A DNA stretch of 64,000 nt from Tritrichomonas musculus. Lineage: Eukaryota > Parabasalia > Tritrichomonadida > Tritrichomonadidae. The notes beneath the pieces were generated by a model. The model worked only from the letters and a program-made list of their open reading frames with translations. It made no database searches and was not told the DNA's origin. The translations under genes and the position numbers were made by a program. Positions 40,954-49,681 of the stretch are shown piece by piece. Numbering within the stretch: the first letter of the stretch is position 1; every line of letters starts with the position of its first letter. The stretch lies in contig JAPFFF010000007.1 of NCBI GenBank assembly GCA_039105265.1, positions 930,001 to 994,000 of the forward strand, given 5' to 3'.

Positions 40954-43662
40954 TTACTTGGAAGATCTCTTTTTCTTACCTGTTTGATTCATATTCATGG
41001 GATTAGGAAAATTCATATTTGCATTAGGGGGCATTGGAAAACATCTATAATTATTAGGAATAAAAGGCGCATAAACATTAAATCCAGGGATTTGATTGTT
41101 TTGATAAGGAGAAAATTGGAATCCTGGATAAAATTGAGCTGGTGGATTCATTGGAGCACTAGTCGGTTGTGATGATGCATTTTGCTTATAATAAAGATCA
41201 CAAATTTTTTTTGTATATTTTTGTAAGATATTGGATAAAACATCTGAAAATTCTTCTTTTTCTTCTTCAGAAACTTCGCCTTTAATAACTTCATCAATGA
41301 TCTGATCAGATTCATTAAATAGTTCATCTTCTAATTCATCAAAATCAACAGAATTAGCTTTGATAGGTGTGAATTTAGAAGATGAAGATTTTGAAGCTTT
41401 CTTTGTCGTTGCCTTTGCCTTTCCCTTTTTCTTATTCTTTTTAGAATGTTTTATTGGGGTAGATGCTGCCTTTTGTGAAACAGCAGGCTTAGTTGGTTCT
41501 TCTTTTGTTTCTAGTTTATTTGTTTGTGGCTTATCTCCTTCTTGAGTAAACTGCTTTTTATTATTGTTTCCTGAGTTTATTTTATCTAAATCAGGATTTG
41601 GATTAAAGAAAGAATCTGGTGGCGGACTGATAGCTTTTACTTTAGGAGTTGCTGCTGGTGTTGCTGTTCTGAGTGGTTTGGATGGTTGTCCAAATGAATT
41701 TTCAGGTGGTTTGGTTGAGCTGAATGAAGATGATGGTGGTGCAGCTGCACTTGGTTGTTTAAATGGATTTCCTGCTGTTGTAGTAGTAGTAGTAGTCGTT
41801 GTTGATGGTTTGAATGGTTGTCCAAATAAAGTTTCAGGTGGTTTGGCTGAACTGAATGAAGATGATGGTGGTGCAGCTGCACTTGGTTGTTTAAATGGAT
41901 TTCCTGCTGTTGTAGTAGTAGTAGTAGTCGTTGTTGATGGTTTGGATGGTTGTCCAAATAAAGTTTCAGGTGGTTTGGCTGAGCTGAATGAAGATGATGG
42001 TGGTGCAGCTGCACTTGGTTGTTTAAATGGATTTCCTGCTGTTGTAGTAGTAGTAGTCGTTGTTGATGGTTTGGATGGTTGTCCAAATAAAGTTTCAGGT
42101 GGTTTGGCTGAGCTGAATGAAGATGATGGTGGTGCAGCTGCACTTGGTTGTTTAAATGGATTTCCTGCTGTTGTAGTAGTAGTAGTCGTTGTTGATGGTT
42201 TGGATGGTTGTCCAAATAAAGTTTCAGGTGGTTTGGCTGAGCTGAATGAAGATGATGGTGGTGCAGCTGCACTTGGTTGTTTAAATGGATTTCCTGCTGT
42301 TGTAGTAGTAGTAGTCGTTGTTGATGGTTTGGATGGTTGTCCAAATAAAGTTTCAGGTGGTTTGGCTGAACTGAATGAAGATGATGGTGGTGCAGCTGCA
42401 CTTGGTTGTTTAAATGGATTTCCTGCTGTTGTAGTAGTAGTAGTAGTCGTTGTTGATGGTTTGGATGGTTGTCCAAATAAAGTTTCAGGTGGTTTGGCTG
42501 AGCTGAATGAAGATGATGGTGGTGCAGCTGCACTTGGTTGTTTAAATGGATTTCCTGCTGTTGTAGTAGTAGTAGTCGTTGTTGATGGTTTGGATGGTTG
42601 TCCAAATAAAGTTTCAGGTGGTTTGGCTGAGCTGAATGAAGATGATGGTGGTGCAGTTGCTGTTGACTGTTTAAATAGATTTGATGATTCTGCGCTAGTA
42701 GATGAAGATTCTGTTGATTGCTTTTTTTCTGATACTGCTTTCAAAAAAGGATTTGATGCTTCTGATTTTGATGGTTGGGTGATTGAGTTCTCTGGTGGGT
42801 TTTTTGAGCTGAATGAAGATAATGGAGGCTCAGCTGCTTCAGCTTTTGCTGCTTGCTTAAATGGATTTTCTGTTGAGCCTGCTGCTGCTGGAAATGTGAA
42901 TCCTGGTGTTGTTGATTTTGCTCCAGTAGTTGCAGTTGTTGTTGGAAATGAGAATCCCGTTGTTGATGGTTTTGCTCCAGCAGTTCCGGCTGCACTTGTT
43001 TTTGGAAATGTGAATCCTGTTGTTGATCCAGTAGTTGCAGTTGTTGATCCAGTAGCTGTTGTTGTTGTTGTTGGAAATGTGAATCCCGTTGTTGATCCAG
43101 TAGTTGCAGTTGTTGATCCAGTAGCTGTTGTTGTTGTTGTTGGAAATGTGAATCCCGTTGTTGATCCAGTAGTTGCAGTTGTTGATCCAGTGGCTGTTGT
43201 TGTTGTTGTTGGAAATGTGAATCCCGTTGTTGATCCAGTAGTTGCAGTTGTTGATCCAGTAGCTGTTGTTGTTATTGGAAATGCGAATCCCGTTGTTGCT
43301 GGTTTTTCTTTTTGCGTAAATATATTTTCTGCTGGTTTTGTCGAATTGAATGATGATAATGGTGGTTCAGATGATGATGCGGCTACTGCTTGTTTAAATG
43401 GATTTGTTGTTGCTGTTTGTGTTGTTGCTAAAGCGCCAAATCCACCATTTGGTTGCAAAAAGTTTGCATTTGGCTTAGAAGAAAATGGATTATCTGTATT
43501 TGCAGATTGTTTGGAAGTATTACTTGCATTTATTTTAAATGGATTTCCTTGGTTTTGTGTTGAACTGCTGAACATATTGCTTGCTTTAGATTGATTTACT
43601 GTGAAAGGGTTTGCAGATTTATTATCCCATGGGGAAGATGAAAGTCCTTGTCCAAATTGCAT
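40954..43662 (-). CDS. FG-like repeat protein, candidate nucleoporin
   Basis: The 902-residue, low-complexity protein has many FG-type and NPF motifs: MQFGQG at the start, GGFGAL, TLFGQPSKP seven times, GFTFP four times, NPFKQ many times. Two coding tandem arrays dominate: a unit of about 23 residues (TGFTFPTTTTTATGSTT) and one of about 43 (NPFKQPSAAAPPSSSFSS then AKPPETLFGQPSKP and a Thr run). Residues from about 690 are Lys-rich (KKNKKKGKAKATTKK), followed by an acidic helical segment (about 755-815) and an Asn/Pro/Phe-rich tail. FG repeats with Ser/Thr spacers are the hallmark of nuclear-pore proteins; GLFG/FG density is modest. NPF motifs bind EH domains in endocytosis, so an endocytic adaptor is the main alternative. 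No folded nucleoporin domain is recognised. Confidence 0.8.
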   Translation of the reverse strand: MQFGQGLSSSPWDNKSANPFTVNQSKASNMFSSSTQNQGNPFKINASNTSKQSANTDNPFSSKPNANFLQPNGGFGALATTQTATTNPFKQAVAASSSEPPLSSFNSTKPAENIFTQKEKPATTGFAFPITTTATGSTTATTGSTTGFTFPTTTTTATGSTTATTGSTTGFTFPTTTTTATGSTTATTGSTTGFTFPTTTTTATGSTTATTGSTTGFTFPKTSAAGTAGAKPSTTGFSFPTTTATTGAKSTTPGFTFPAAAGSTENPFKQAAKAEAAEPPLSSFSSKNPPENSITQPSKSEASNPFLKAVSEKKQSTESSSTSAESSNLFKQSTATAPPSSSFSSAKPPETLFGQPSKPSTTTTTTTTAGNPFKQPSAAAPPSSSFSSAKPPETLFGQPSKPSTTTTTTTTTAGNPFKQPSAAAPPSSSFSSAKPPETLFGQPSKPSTTTTTTTTAGNPFKQPSAAAPPSSSFSSAKPPETLFGQPSKPSTTTTTTTTAGNPFKQPSAAAPPSSSFSSAKPPETLFGQPSKPSTTTTTTTTAGNPFKQPSAAAPPSSSFSSAKPPETLFGQPSKPSTTTTTTTTTAGNPFKQPSAAAPPSSSFSSAKPPETLFGQPFKPSTTTTTTTTTAGNPFKQPSAAAPPSSSFSSTKPPENSFGQPSKPLRTATPAATPKVKAISPPPDSFFNPNPDLDKINSGNNNKKQFTQEGDKPQTNKLETKEEPTKPAVSQKAASTPIKHSKKNKKKGKAKATTKKASKSSSSKFTPIKANSVDFDELEDELFNESDQIIDEVIKGEVSEEEKEEFSDVLSNILQKYTKKICDLYYKQNASSQPTSAPMNPPAQFYPGFQFSPYQNNQIPGFNVYAPFIPNNYRCFPMPPNANMNFPNPMNMNQTGKKKRSSK
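41690..42690 (-). repeat. Coding minisatellite, 129-132 bp unit
   Basis: About seven near-identical copies encode the 43-residue NPFKQ/TLFGQ unit. Copy starts (GGATTTCCTGCTGTTG on the plus strand) lie near 41765, 41897, 42029 and 42158, and so on. Units differ chiefly by three bases, from four versus five GTA triplets in the Thr-coding run, so a microsatellite slips inside the minisatellite. Homogeneity points to recent conversion or expansion. Confidence 0.92.
43004..43290 (-). repeat. Coding minisatellite, 69-bp unit
   Basis: The phrase GGAAATGTGAATCC recurs at 43004, 43073, 43142 and 43211 in exact 69-base steps, and once more with 66-base spacing at 43277. It encodes the GFTFP plus Thr-rich unit. 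Confidence 0.92.
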
Positions 43663-43849
43663 TTATTTTGGTGGCCGTTTAATTTCAAAAGGATTTTTTT
43701 TTCTAAAATCTTGAAATTTCCAACTCGCCTGCTATTTACGCAATTGTATGGGATTTATATAATAAATCGTATAAATGGCCAAGAATCAATAAAAAAAGGG
43801 AGTTTCAATATTTTTAATTTTGTCAACTCAACATCTAAAAGAGGAGGGT

Positions 43850-44040
43850 CAACTAATTGAATGGGTAATTTTTTCTCATTGTTTGCTTATTTTGCATTAT
43901 GTAATGAAAAAATTCAAAATTTTATTTTATTTATAAATAATATAAAAGTAATATTTATATATAATTATTATTATATATTTTTTCATTACATAATGCAAAA
44001 TAAGCAAACAATGAGAAAAAATTACCCATTCAATTAGTTG
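43850..44040. repeat. Perfect 64-bp foldback (inverted repeat) in a divergent promoter
   Basis: The arm 43850-43913 (beginning CAACTAATTGAATGGG, ending in TGAAAAAAT) is the exact complement of 43977-44040, around a 63-base AT-rich loop. No target-site duplication was found (flanks AGGGT and GGGAA). Arms without a single difference mean recent origin or ongoing correction. It lies between the starts of the FG-like gene (43662, minus) and the cyclase (44384, plus). It may be a young MITE or foldback transposon, or a cruciform-forming control element. Confidence 0.88.
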
Positions 44041-44044
44041 GGGA

Positions 44045-44441
44045 ATCGTATTTTTCTACGCCACTTTTTGAAAACTTTTAAACTTTTTGAATACTTTTTA
44101 TACATTTTTTATTCAATTTTTGCTAAATAATGCATAAATATTTAGTTCAAATGGCTACCCGATTCATCCAGCAATTCAAGGAGCCTGATTCGGCTTCGCG
44201 CAGCCCTATGGTGATCACTGGTGCGTATATTCCTGAAAAATTATGTAAAAATAAAAAAAAATTATATCAAAAAAAGCAAACTGTTATAATTTTAAGAGAA
44301 AATTTTAATTTACGATTTTTTTGGTTAATTTTCTTAACAGAGTAAGTTAAATTTCACCTTAAGATGGCGGTTTTTTACTTTCCATGAATAGCTATTCACG
44401 GATAGAAAAACCATTCAAAAAGTGGCGTAGAAAAAAACGAT
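44045..44441. repeat. 28-bp inverted repeat reaching into the cyclase coding start
   Basis: 44045-44072 (ATCG, a T-rich stretch, then CTACGCCACTTTTTGAA) is the complement of 44414-44441 with one difference. The right arm encodes FKKWRRKKR, residues 11-19 of the cyclase. Such a long match is not expected by chance, so part of the gene start appears to have been copied in reverse to its promoter, or both are ends of an element. Confidence 0.75.
44155..44262. repeat. Decayed relative of the GC-rich foldback at 5518
   Basis: Shared phrases in the same order: ACCCGATTC, GATTCGGCTTCGC, CAGCC, GCGTATATTC and AAAAATTATGTAAAAATA. The hairpin arms are weaker than in the first copy. Confidence 0.45.
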
Positions 44442-47400
44442 CAGCAAGACGACGATTTGTTGGAATCCTTAGTATTTTCAATAGGATAATCCCATTTGGT
44501 TTCTTAAATGATGAAAATGCCAATTTTTATATGATTTTTTGCTCGGTTTATATAGGATTATTTTTTATATTTTTTATATTGTTTGCTGTATCAATGTATT
44601 TTTTTTCAATTAATTCTTTAATACCAAAACCTGTTTCTTTTATTATCGTTCACTTTTTTGAAAGTTTTTGGGTAATACTTCAGCCAATCATAATGGCTGT
44701 TTCAGGGGATCAACTAGGATTATCATTTATTTGTAATAATTATAAAATTGGTTATACAGGCATTAAAGATCCTACAATGTGGGTTTTCTTTTTCTTGTCG
44801 CTACTATTTTATACATTTATTTCGATATTTCACCAATTTTATGTATCAGTTTCATTAACTTTTAGGCCTATGTCACTTCCAGTTTTTAATCATAATCTTG
44901 AAACAGTTATTTTACAAATGACCTCATTCGTCTCTTTTATCACATCGATTTTACCATATTGTAATAAAGTATGCCGAATTATATTATATACTTTAACATT
45001 TATAAGTTATTTAACGCCATTCATATTTGTTCCTATTTGTGGGAATTTTTTAACAGGGAATCACAGCTCAATATTCTATGCGCTTTCATCAACAGGAGCA
45101 GTTATTTCAATTGTCAATTTTATTTTTGATGTTACAAACAAAGAATTAAGTTCAGTTATATTTTTATTTGAGGGTGTAATTCTCATCATATTTATAATTG
45201 TATTTACAATCTTAAAAAAGAAAATACTTCTCAAGTCACTTCTTGTTTTAGATCGTATTGCGGATATACCAAAAACTTTTGATGATGAAATATCAAACGT
45301 GTTTCAATCTCTTTTATATGCAGGTGCTGGGTTTTCTGCTGGAAACCCATTTGTATGCAACTGGACTTTTATGGATATGATTATTGATAGGTGGCCTCTT
45401 GTTTCAATAACCTGGATGTTATATGCTCGTTTTGCAGCTAGTTTCACTGATGAGAAATCTAAATTACTTTGGATTGACGATAAATTCAAGCGAAAAGTTT
45501 ATCCAACAGAATCAGTTCAATTATTCCATGCGCAAATTCACTATCTAGTTGAACGAAGAGATGCGTCCATGTCTCCACAATTAAAGAAAAAAGTATCAGA
45601 ATGCCAACGGCTCACTTCAAGTTGTAGATCAAAAATGAGACTATATTGGGAATCTGTTCTTCAAGGGAATCCATTTGATATGGAAGCAACAGCCTTTTCA
45701 GCTCAAAACTCTAACGAAGCTGCAGAATCAAAAATCATGCATTTTTTGACTCTTTTCCCAAACAATCAATATTTAACACAATCATTTCTGCAATTTTTAA
45801 TTGGAATTAAAGCTGATCCCACAGAAGTTAAAAAATGGACAAATAATTTAAATCTCTTAAAATCTGGTCAATTAATTACACCAGATCTTGCTCAACAACA
45901 AAGTTTATACTATTTTCCTTATTTAAATGCAGTAAATGCCAAGAAGCAATCATCAGGAGTTCAAGCTGCTTTTATTCCTGATTTTTCACCAGGAAACCAA
46001 GCAACATCAAGATATCCCTCATCACCAAGTCATTTTGGCGGTGGCTCAAATGGGACAATGAATCAATCAGGGACATCCACCACGAACACAACTAATACAA
46101 CCAATACAACAACAACCACTACTAATACTAATTATTCTACAAACAACACTACCAACAGTAGTCTTGAAGCAACCGAGAACGGAGAAAGGCTTCAATTACT
46201 CACCTCAATAAGGATGTCTATTTACAATCTCCAAATTCCTGCGGTTCGAAATGCGATAATTATCTTCACATTTTTCTTTCTTTTATTCTTTGGTATTGGC
46301 TTTCCTCTGTCTTTATCATTAACCCAAAAACCATTTGATAACCATTTAGACCTCATGAACATGACATATTTGTCAGCCTCTCTTAGAACACAAGTAAATC
46401 TTCTCTCATTTTTCTGTATTGAATTTGTAGCTGAAAAAATGGGACTAAGACCGAATTCTACACTAAACATCAACAATTTAAGCATTACAGAGGATCACAA
46501 TCATTATGACATATCTAATTCAATTTTAAGCACTGTTTCATCTATAGAAAATCTACTCAATTTAATTCGATATTTAAATGTTCTACAATCGCAAGGCAGG
46601 CATATTAAAATGGCATATCAAGCCATATTTGAAAGTGTTTTAAATTATACAGTTTGTACATCAGTACTTAATGAAACAACTACAGAATTGAAATGCGAAA
46701 ACACAACCAAAAGTATTGAATCCTCAATCATGTCAGCTAAATTATATGCATCAGCATTAGTTAATTATCATTCATTAGATGAAGTACTGACAAGCATTCA
46801 AAGTGAAGATTTTATTAATTTAATTGGTTGTGCATTTCAATCAACACAATATTTAACACAAGTTTGTCTTTATGTTGATGATCAAGTTGATTCAGAAATA
46901 GAAGATAATCAAAAAACGTCTTTTATTGTTGGTTTAACATTAGCATTAGTTATATTTTTATGTTATATTTTATCTATTATTTTACTTGCTGTTAAATTTA
47001 ATTCAGATAAACGTGCAACAGCCAAATGTTTCTTAATGGTACCTAAACATGTTGTTAGTCATGTTGTTGATAAATTTAGATTTTCATATGCAATTGATGT
47101 TGACACTGCCGCAAATGAAGGAAATCAAATGATGGAGATTCAAAAAAGTAAGCAAGAAGAAAATTTCTTGGCTACTCTTTCTTCAGCATCTTCAAATAGA
47201 TGGACTGTTTATGGATCAATTATATTGATTTCTATTTTCGAATTCATTGTAATGGCTGCTGCAATTTTGGCTTCTTTATTCATTTATTTCACTGTAAATA
47301 ATTTTAGTGATTTCGATAAGCTTCATTCACCAATTCATAATTATTTCCAACTTCCAATTGCTAAAGCAATCCTTGGTGTCGATTGTGCTTACTTATTGGC

Positions 47401-49273
47401 TATTGTTGATAAAGACTATTATATACCTCTAATTGATCGAGACTTCTTTATCAAAGAAGGTGAAAATATGGCATTCCAAATGCAAAATTATTCATCTGCC
47501 GTATTGTATGGAAGTTCTTCTCTCGAATTGAGTAGCTTGTTGGATATGAACCATGATTATATTATTCAATTTTTTAAAGGTGTCGATGTTGTTGATATAG
47601 ATGAGTTAATATCAACAATTAACGCTACTTATGAAATAATGGCACCATCTTCTCAGTTTTATCTGTCAAAGGAGTTCCTGAGTAGAACATTCGTAATGGC
47701 AAAAGAAGGAAAAGTATCATTAAATGACCAGCAAAATGTGAATTTATGGACAATGATTTATAATCACTATTATCTTAAATATATAGAACCTATTAGTAAT
47801 GATATTACTAAAACTACATTTAACGATTTCAAATTGATCATGAAAAATGAAATCATTTTATACGCCGTATTATATATTATTGCTGTAATATTTTACGTAT
47901 TGTCAATTATTAAGGTAATGAGTATTTCTTCTAACATTAAATGGATCATATCAACTATGTTGCAGTTTTCACCAGAAGTTTTGCTCAATTCGGACTCGGT
48001 TATGAGAATAATTTCTGGTTCATTCAAAGAAGCTCCATTTACAATTCCACAATACTCAAGCGCTTTCTATGAAAAATTGACGAATGATTGTGAAGACGCT
48101 CTTTTAATTACATCAATAGACACGACGATCAATTGGGCCTCAAAATCTTCTGAGCAAATTTTCAATAAAAGTGTTTCTCAACTCGTTGGAAAAACATTTA
48201 GACAAGTTCTTGTGGGATCAGCTGAGGCTAATTCTATTAAACTTCATGATCAGTCAATAGATGAATTTTTCACAAATTTGGATACTGCGCTTTCAGGAAG
48301 AAAAACACTTTCATTTACTCAAATGATACAATTTGAAGATATGCAAAGTAAAGTAAATGAGCAAAAGGGTGAAAATGTTGAAGCTGATGAAAATAATAAT
48401 AATAATAATAATCAAGAACAAGCTGAAAATAATGATGATCAAGATCAAGAACATGTTGATTCAAATATCAAGTTCCTGAACATCAAATTAACAGCCTTCT
48501 CTAAAAATGGGGTTGTTAAATCATTAATTCAAGCAAAAGGCAAATTAACAACTTTATCATTTTTATGTCAAGATATGACAAAGTATATAAGAAGTTCACA
48601 AAGTCTTGCCTTACATAAAGAAAAAGTTGATAAAATGTTTACAGAGATTATTCCTGCACAAGTTCTTCCTTATATTCACAGAAATGAAGAACAAATTTCT
48701 TTTGTTGAGCAATCAGCATCTTTTGTTTGTATTACCATTGCTGATTTCGATTTGACTGTTGCTTCAATCTCATCATCTCAAACAATGTCCATTTTATCAC
48801 GTGTTCTCTATGAATTTGACTCTATTTTAAATTCAACATCTAGAACAATCATTAAAATGAGATCTTTTGGTGATATTTACGTTGCTGCTGGCGGCTTCTT
48901 TAGTGAAGTTGCAATTCATCCAATGACGCATGCCAAAGAATGTGTCAAATTTGGATTAGATTGCATCAAAAGAATCTCTGAAATTACAAAAACAATTGGA
49001 ATTTCGTTGAAATTAAAAGTCGGTGTCAATACTGGAGGGCCTGTGATTGTTGGAATTTTGAAGACGAGATTGGCAAGTCCAACACTCAATATTATTGGCT
49101 CTGCTTTTGATGTTGCATGCGAAATAATGAGTGGAGGAGAGCCAATGAGCGTTGTTATAACAAGCAGCGTTTATGAACATATTTTTGGCGGATCATTTTC
49201 ATTCCGTAAAGGACCTGACATGATGACAAATAGCGCTGGATTTACCCAAACTTATTTGGTAAGTCCTCTGTAA
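44384..49273 (+). CDS. Multi-span membrane protein with PAS and class III nucleotidyl cyclase domains
   Basis: The 1629-residue protein has clear hydrophobic spans in the first 300 residues (FYMIFCSVYIGLFFIFFILF near 48, several more to about 275), then near 620, 850, 945 and 1165. A Thr/Asn-rich loop follows residue 560. A PAS-like domain lies about residues 1225-1330 (ALLITSIDTTINWASKSSEQ) and an Asn/Glu-rich insert follows. The C-terminus, from about 1445, is a class III cyclase domain. Both metal aspartates are present (D1454 in ITIADFDLT, D1497 in SFGDIYVAAGG). The other catalytic positions differ from mammalian enzymes: R1493 for the purine-binding Lys, N1569 for Asp, D1576 for the catalytic Asn, E1580 for the catalytic Arg. 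Trichomonads have many membrane cyclases of this plan. Whether this one makes cAMP is uncertain. Confidence 0.9.
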   Translation: MNSYSRIEKPFKKWRRKKRSARRRFVGILSIFNRIIPFGFLNDENANFYMIFCSVYIGLFFIFFILFAVSMYFFSINSLIPKPVSFIIVHFFESFWVILQPIIMAVSGDQLGLSFICNNYKIGYTGIKDPTMWVFFFLSLLFYTFISIFHQFYVSVSLTFRPMSLPVFNHNLETVILQMTSFVSFITSILPYCNKVCRIILYTLTFISYLTPFIFVPICGNFLTGNHSSIFYALSSTGAVISIVNFIFDVTNKELSSVIFLFEGVILIIFIIVFTILKKKILLKSLLVLDRIADIPKTFDDEISNVFQSLLYAGAGFSAGNPFVCNWTFMDMIIDRWPLVSITWMLYARFAASFTDEKSKLLWIDDKFKRKVYPTESVQLFHAQIHYLVERRDASMSPQLKKKVSECQRLTSSCRSKMRLYWESVLQGNPFDMEATAFSAQNSNEAAESKIMHFLTLFPNNQYLTQSFLQFLIGIKADPTEVKKWTNNLNLLKSGQLITPDLAQQQSLYYFPYLNAVNAKKQSSGVQAAFIPDFSPGNQATSRYPSSPSHFGGGSNGTMNQSGTSTTNTTNTTNTTTTTTNTNYSTNNTTNSSLEATENGERLQLLTSIRMSIYNLQIPAVRNAIIIFTFFFLLFFGIGFPLSLSLTQKPFDNHLDLMNMTYLSASLRTQVNLLSFFCIEFVAEKMGLRPNSTLNINNLSITEDHNHYDISNSILSTVSSIENLLNLIRYLNVLQSQGRHIKMAYQAIFESVLNYTVCTSVLNETTTELKCENTTKSIESSIMSAKLYASALVNYHSLDEVLTSIQSEDFINLIGCAFQSTQYLTQVCLYVDDQVDSEIEDNQKTSFIVGLTLALVIFLCYILSIILLAVKFNSDKRATAKCFLMVPKHVVSHVVDKFRFSYAIDVDTAANEGNQMMEIQKSKQEENFLATLSSASSNRWTVYGSIILISIFEFIVMAAAILASLFIYFTVNNFSDFDKLHSPIHNYFQLPIAKAILGVDCAYLLAIVDKDYYIPLIDRDFFIKEGENMAFQMQNYSSAVLYGSSSLELSSLLDMNHDYIIQFFKGVDVVDIDELISTINATYEIMAPSSQFYLSKEFLSRTFVMAKEGKVSLNDQQNVNLWTMIYNHYYLKYIEPISNDITKTTFNDFKLIMKNEIILYAVLYIIAVIFYVLSIIKVMSISSNIKWIISTMLQFSPEVLLNSDSVMRIISGSFKEAPFTIPQYSSAFYEKLTNDCEDALLITSIDTTINWASKSSEQIFNKSVSQLVGKTFRQVLVGSAEANSIKLHDQSIDEFFTNLDTALSGRKTLSFTQMIQFEDMQSKVNEQKGENVEADENNNNNNNQEQAENNDDQDQEHVDSNIKFLNIKLTAFSKNGVVKSLIQAKGKLTTLSFLCQDMTKYIRSSQSLALHKEKVDKMFTEIIPAQVLPYIHRNEEQISFVEQSASFVCITIADFDLTVASISSSQTMSILSRVLYEFDSILNSTSRTIIKMRSFGDIYVAAGGFFSEVAIHPMTHAKECVKFGLDCIKRISEITKTIGISLKLKVGVNTGGPVIVGILKTRLASPTLNIIGSAFDVACEIMSGGEPMSVVITSSVYEHIFGGSFSFRKGPDMMTNSAGFTQTYLVSPL

Positions 49274-49681
49274 TTTTTTATTTTTATATTTGTTTTTGTT
49301 TTTATGATTAAAAAATTTGTTTATTATTTTAATTTCACTCTCTCTTGTTTTGGTTTGATTTGAAAATAAAATAAAGATTTATGAAATTTTTAAAACGATG
49401 TTTCTAATTATTTGATGATCATCAAATTGTTAACGTTTCTTTAGAAAAGAAAGAATGAATTTAAAGTTTTTTACATAATCAAGCAGTTCTTCAACATATA
49501 TAATTAGATATATAAATTCATGTCATTCAAAAAAAAAGAATAATTTTATCATTGTGATTTACAAAATTATTAGAGAACATAATAACTGCATTAAGAAGAA
49601 TATTTATATGATTATATAATATCAATAAATAAAAAATTTTTAAACAAAACAAATATATAAAACAAATACAATATTAAATTC
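49274..49681. other. Convergent intergenic region, nothing recognised
   Basis: AT-rich DNA between the stops of the cyclase and WDR11-like genes; both 3' ends lie here. No repeat or RNA gene was seen. Confidence 0.6.

Noticed and set aside
41564-43594. 676-codon open frame antisense to the FG-like gene, and a 322-codon frame at 41637-42605
   Set aside because: Both are made of the same minisatellite read in other frames (runs of Val or His/Gln/Leu). They have no domain, and the minus-strand FG-like frame is longer and extends past the repeats with normal protein sequence.
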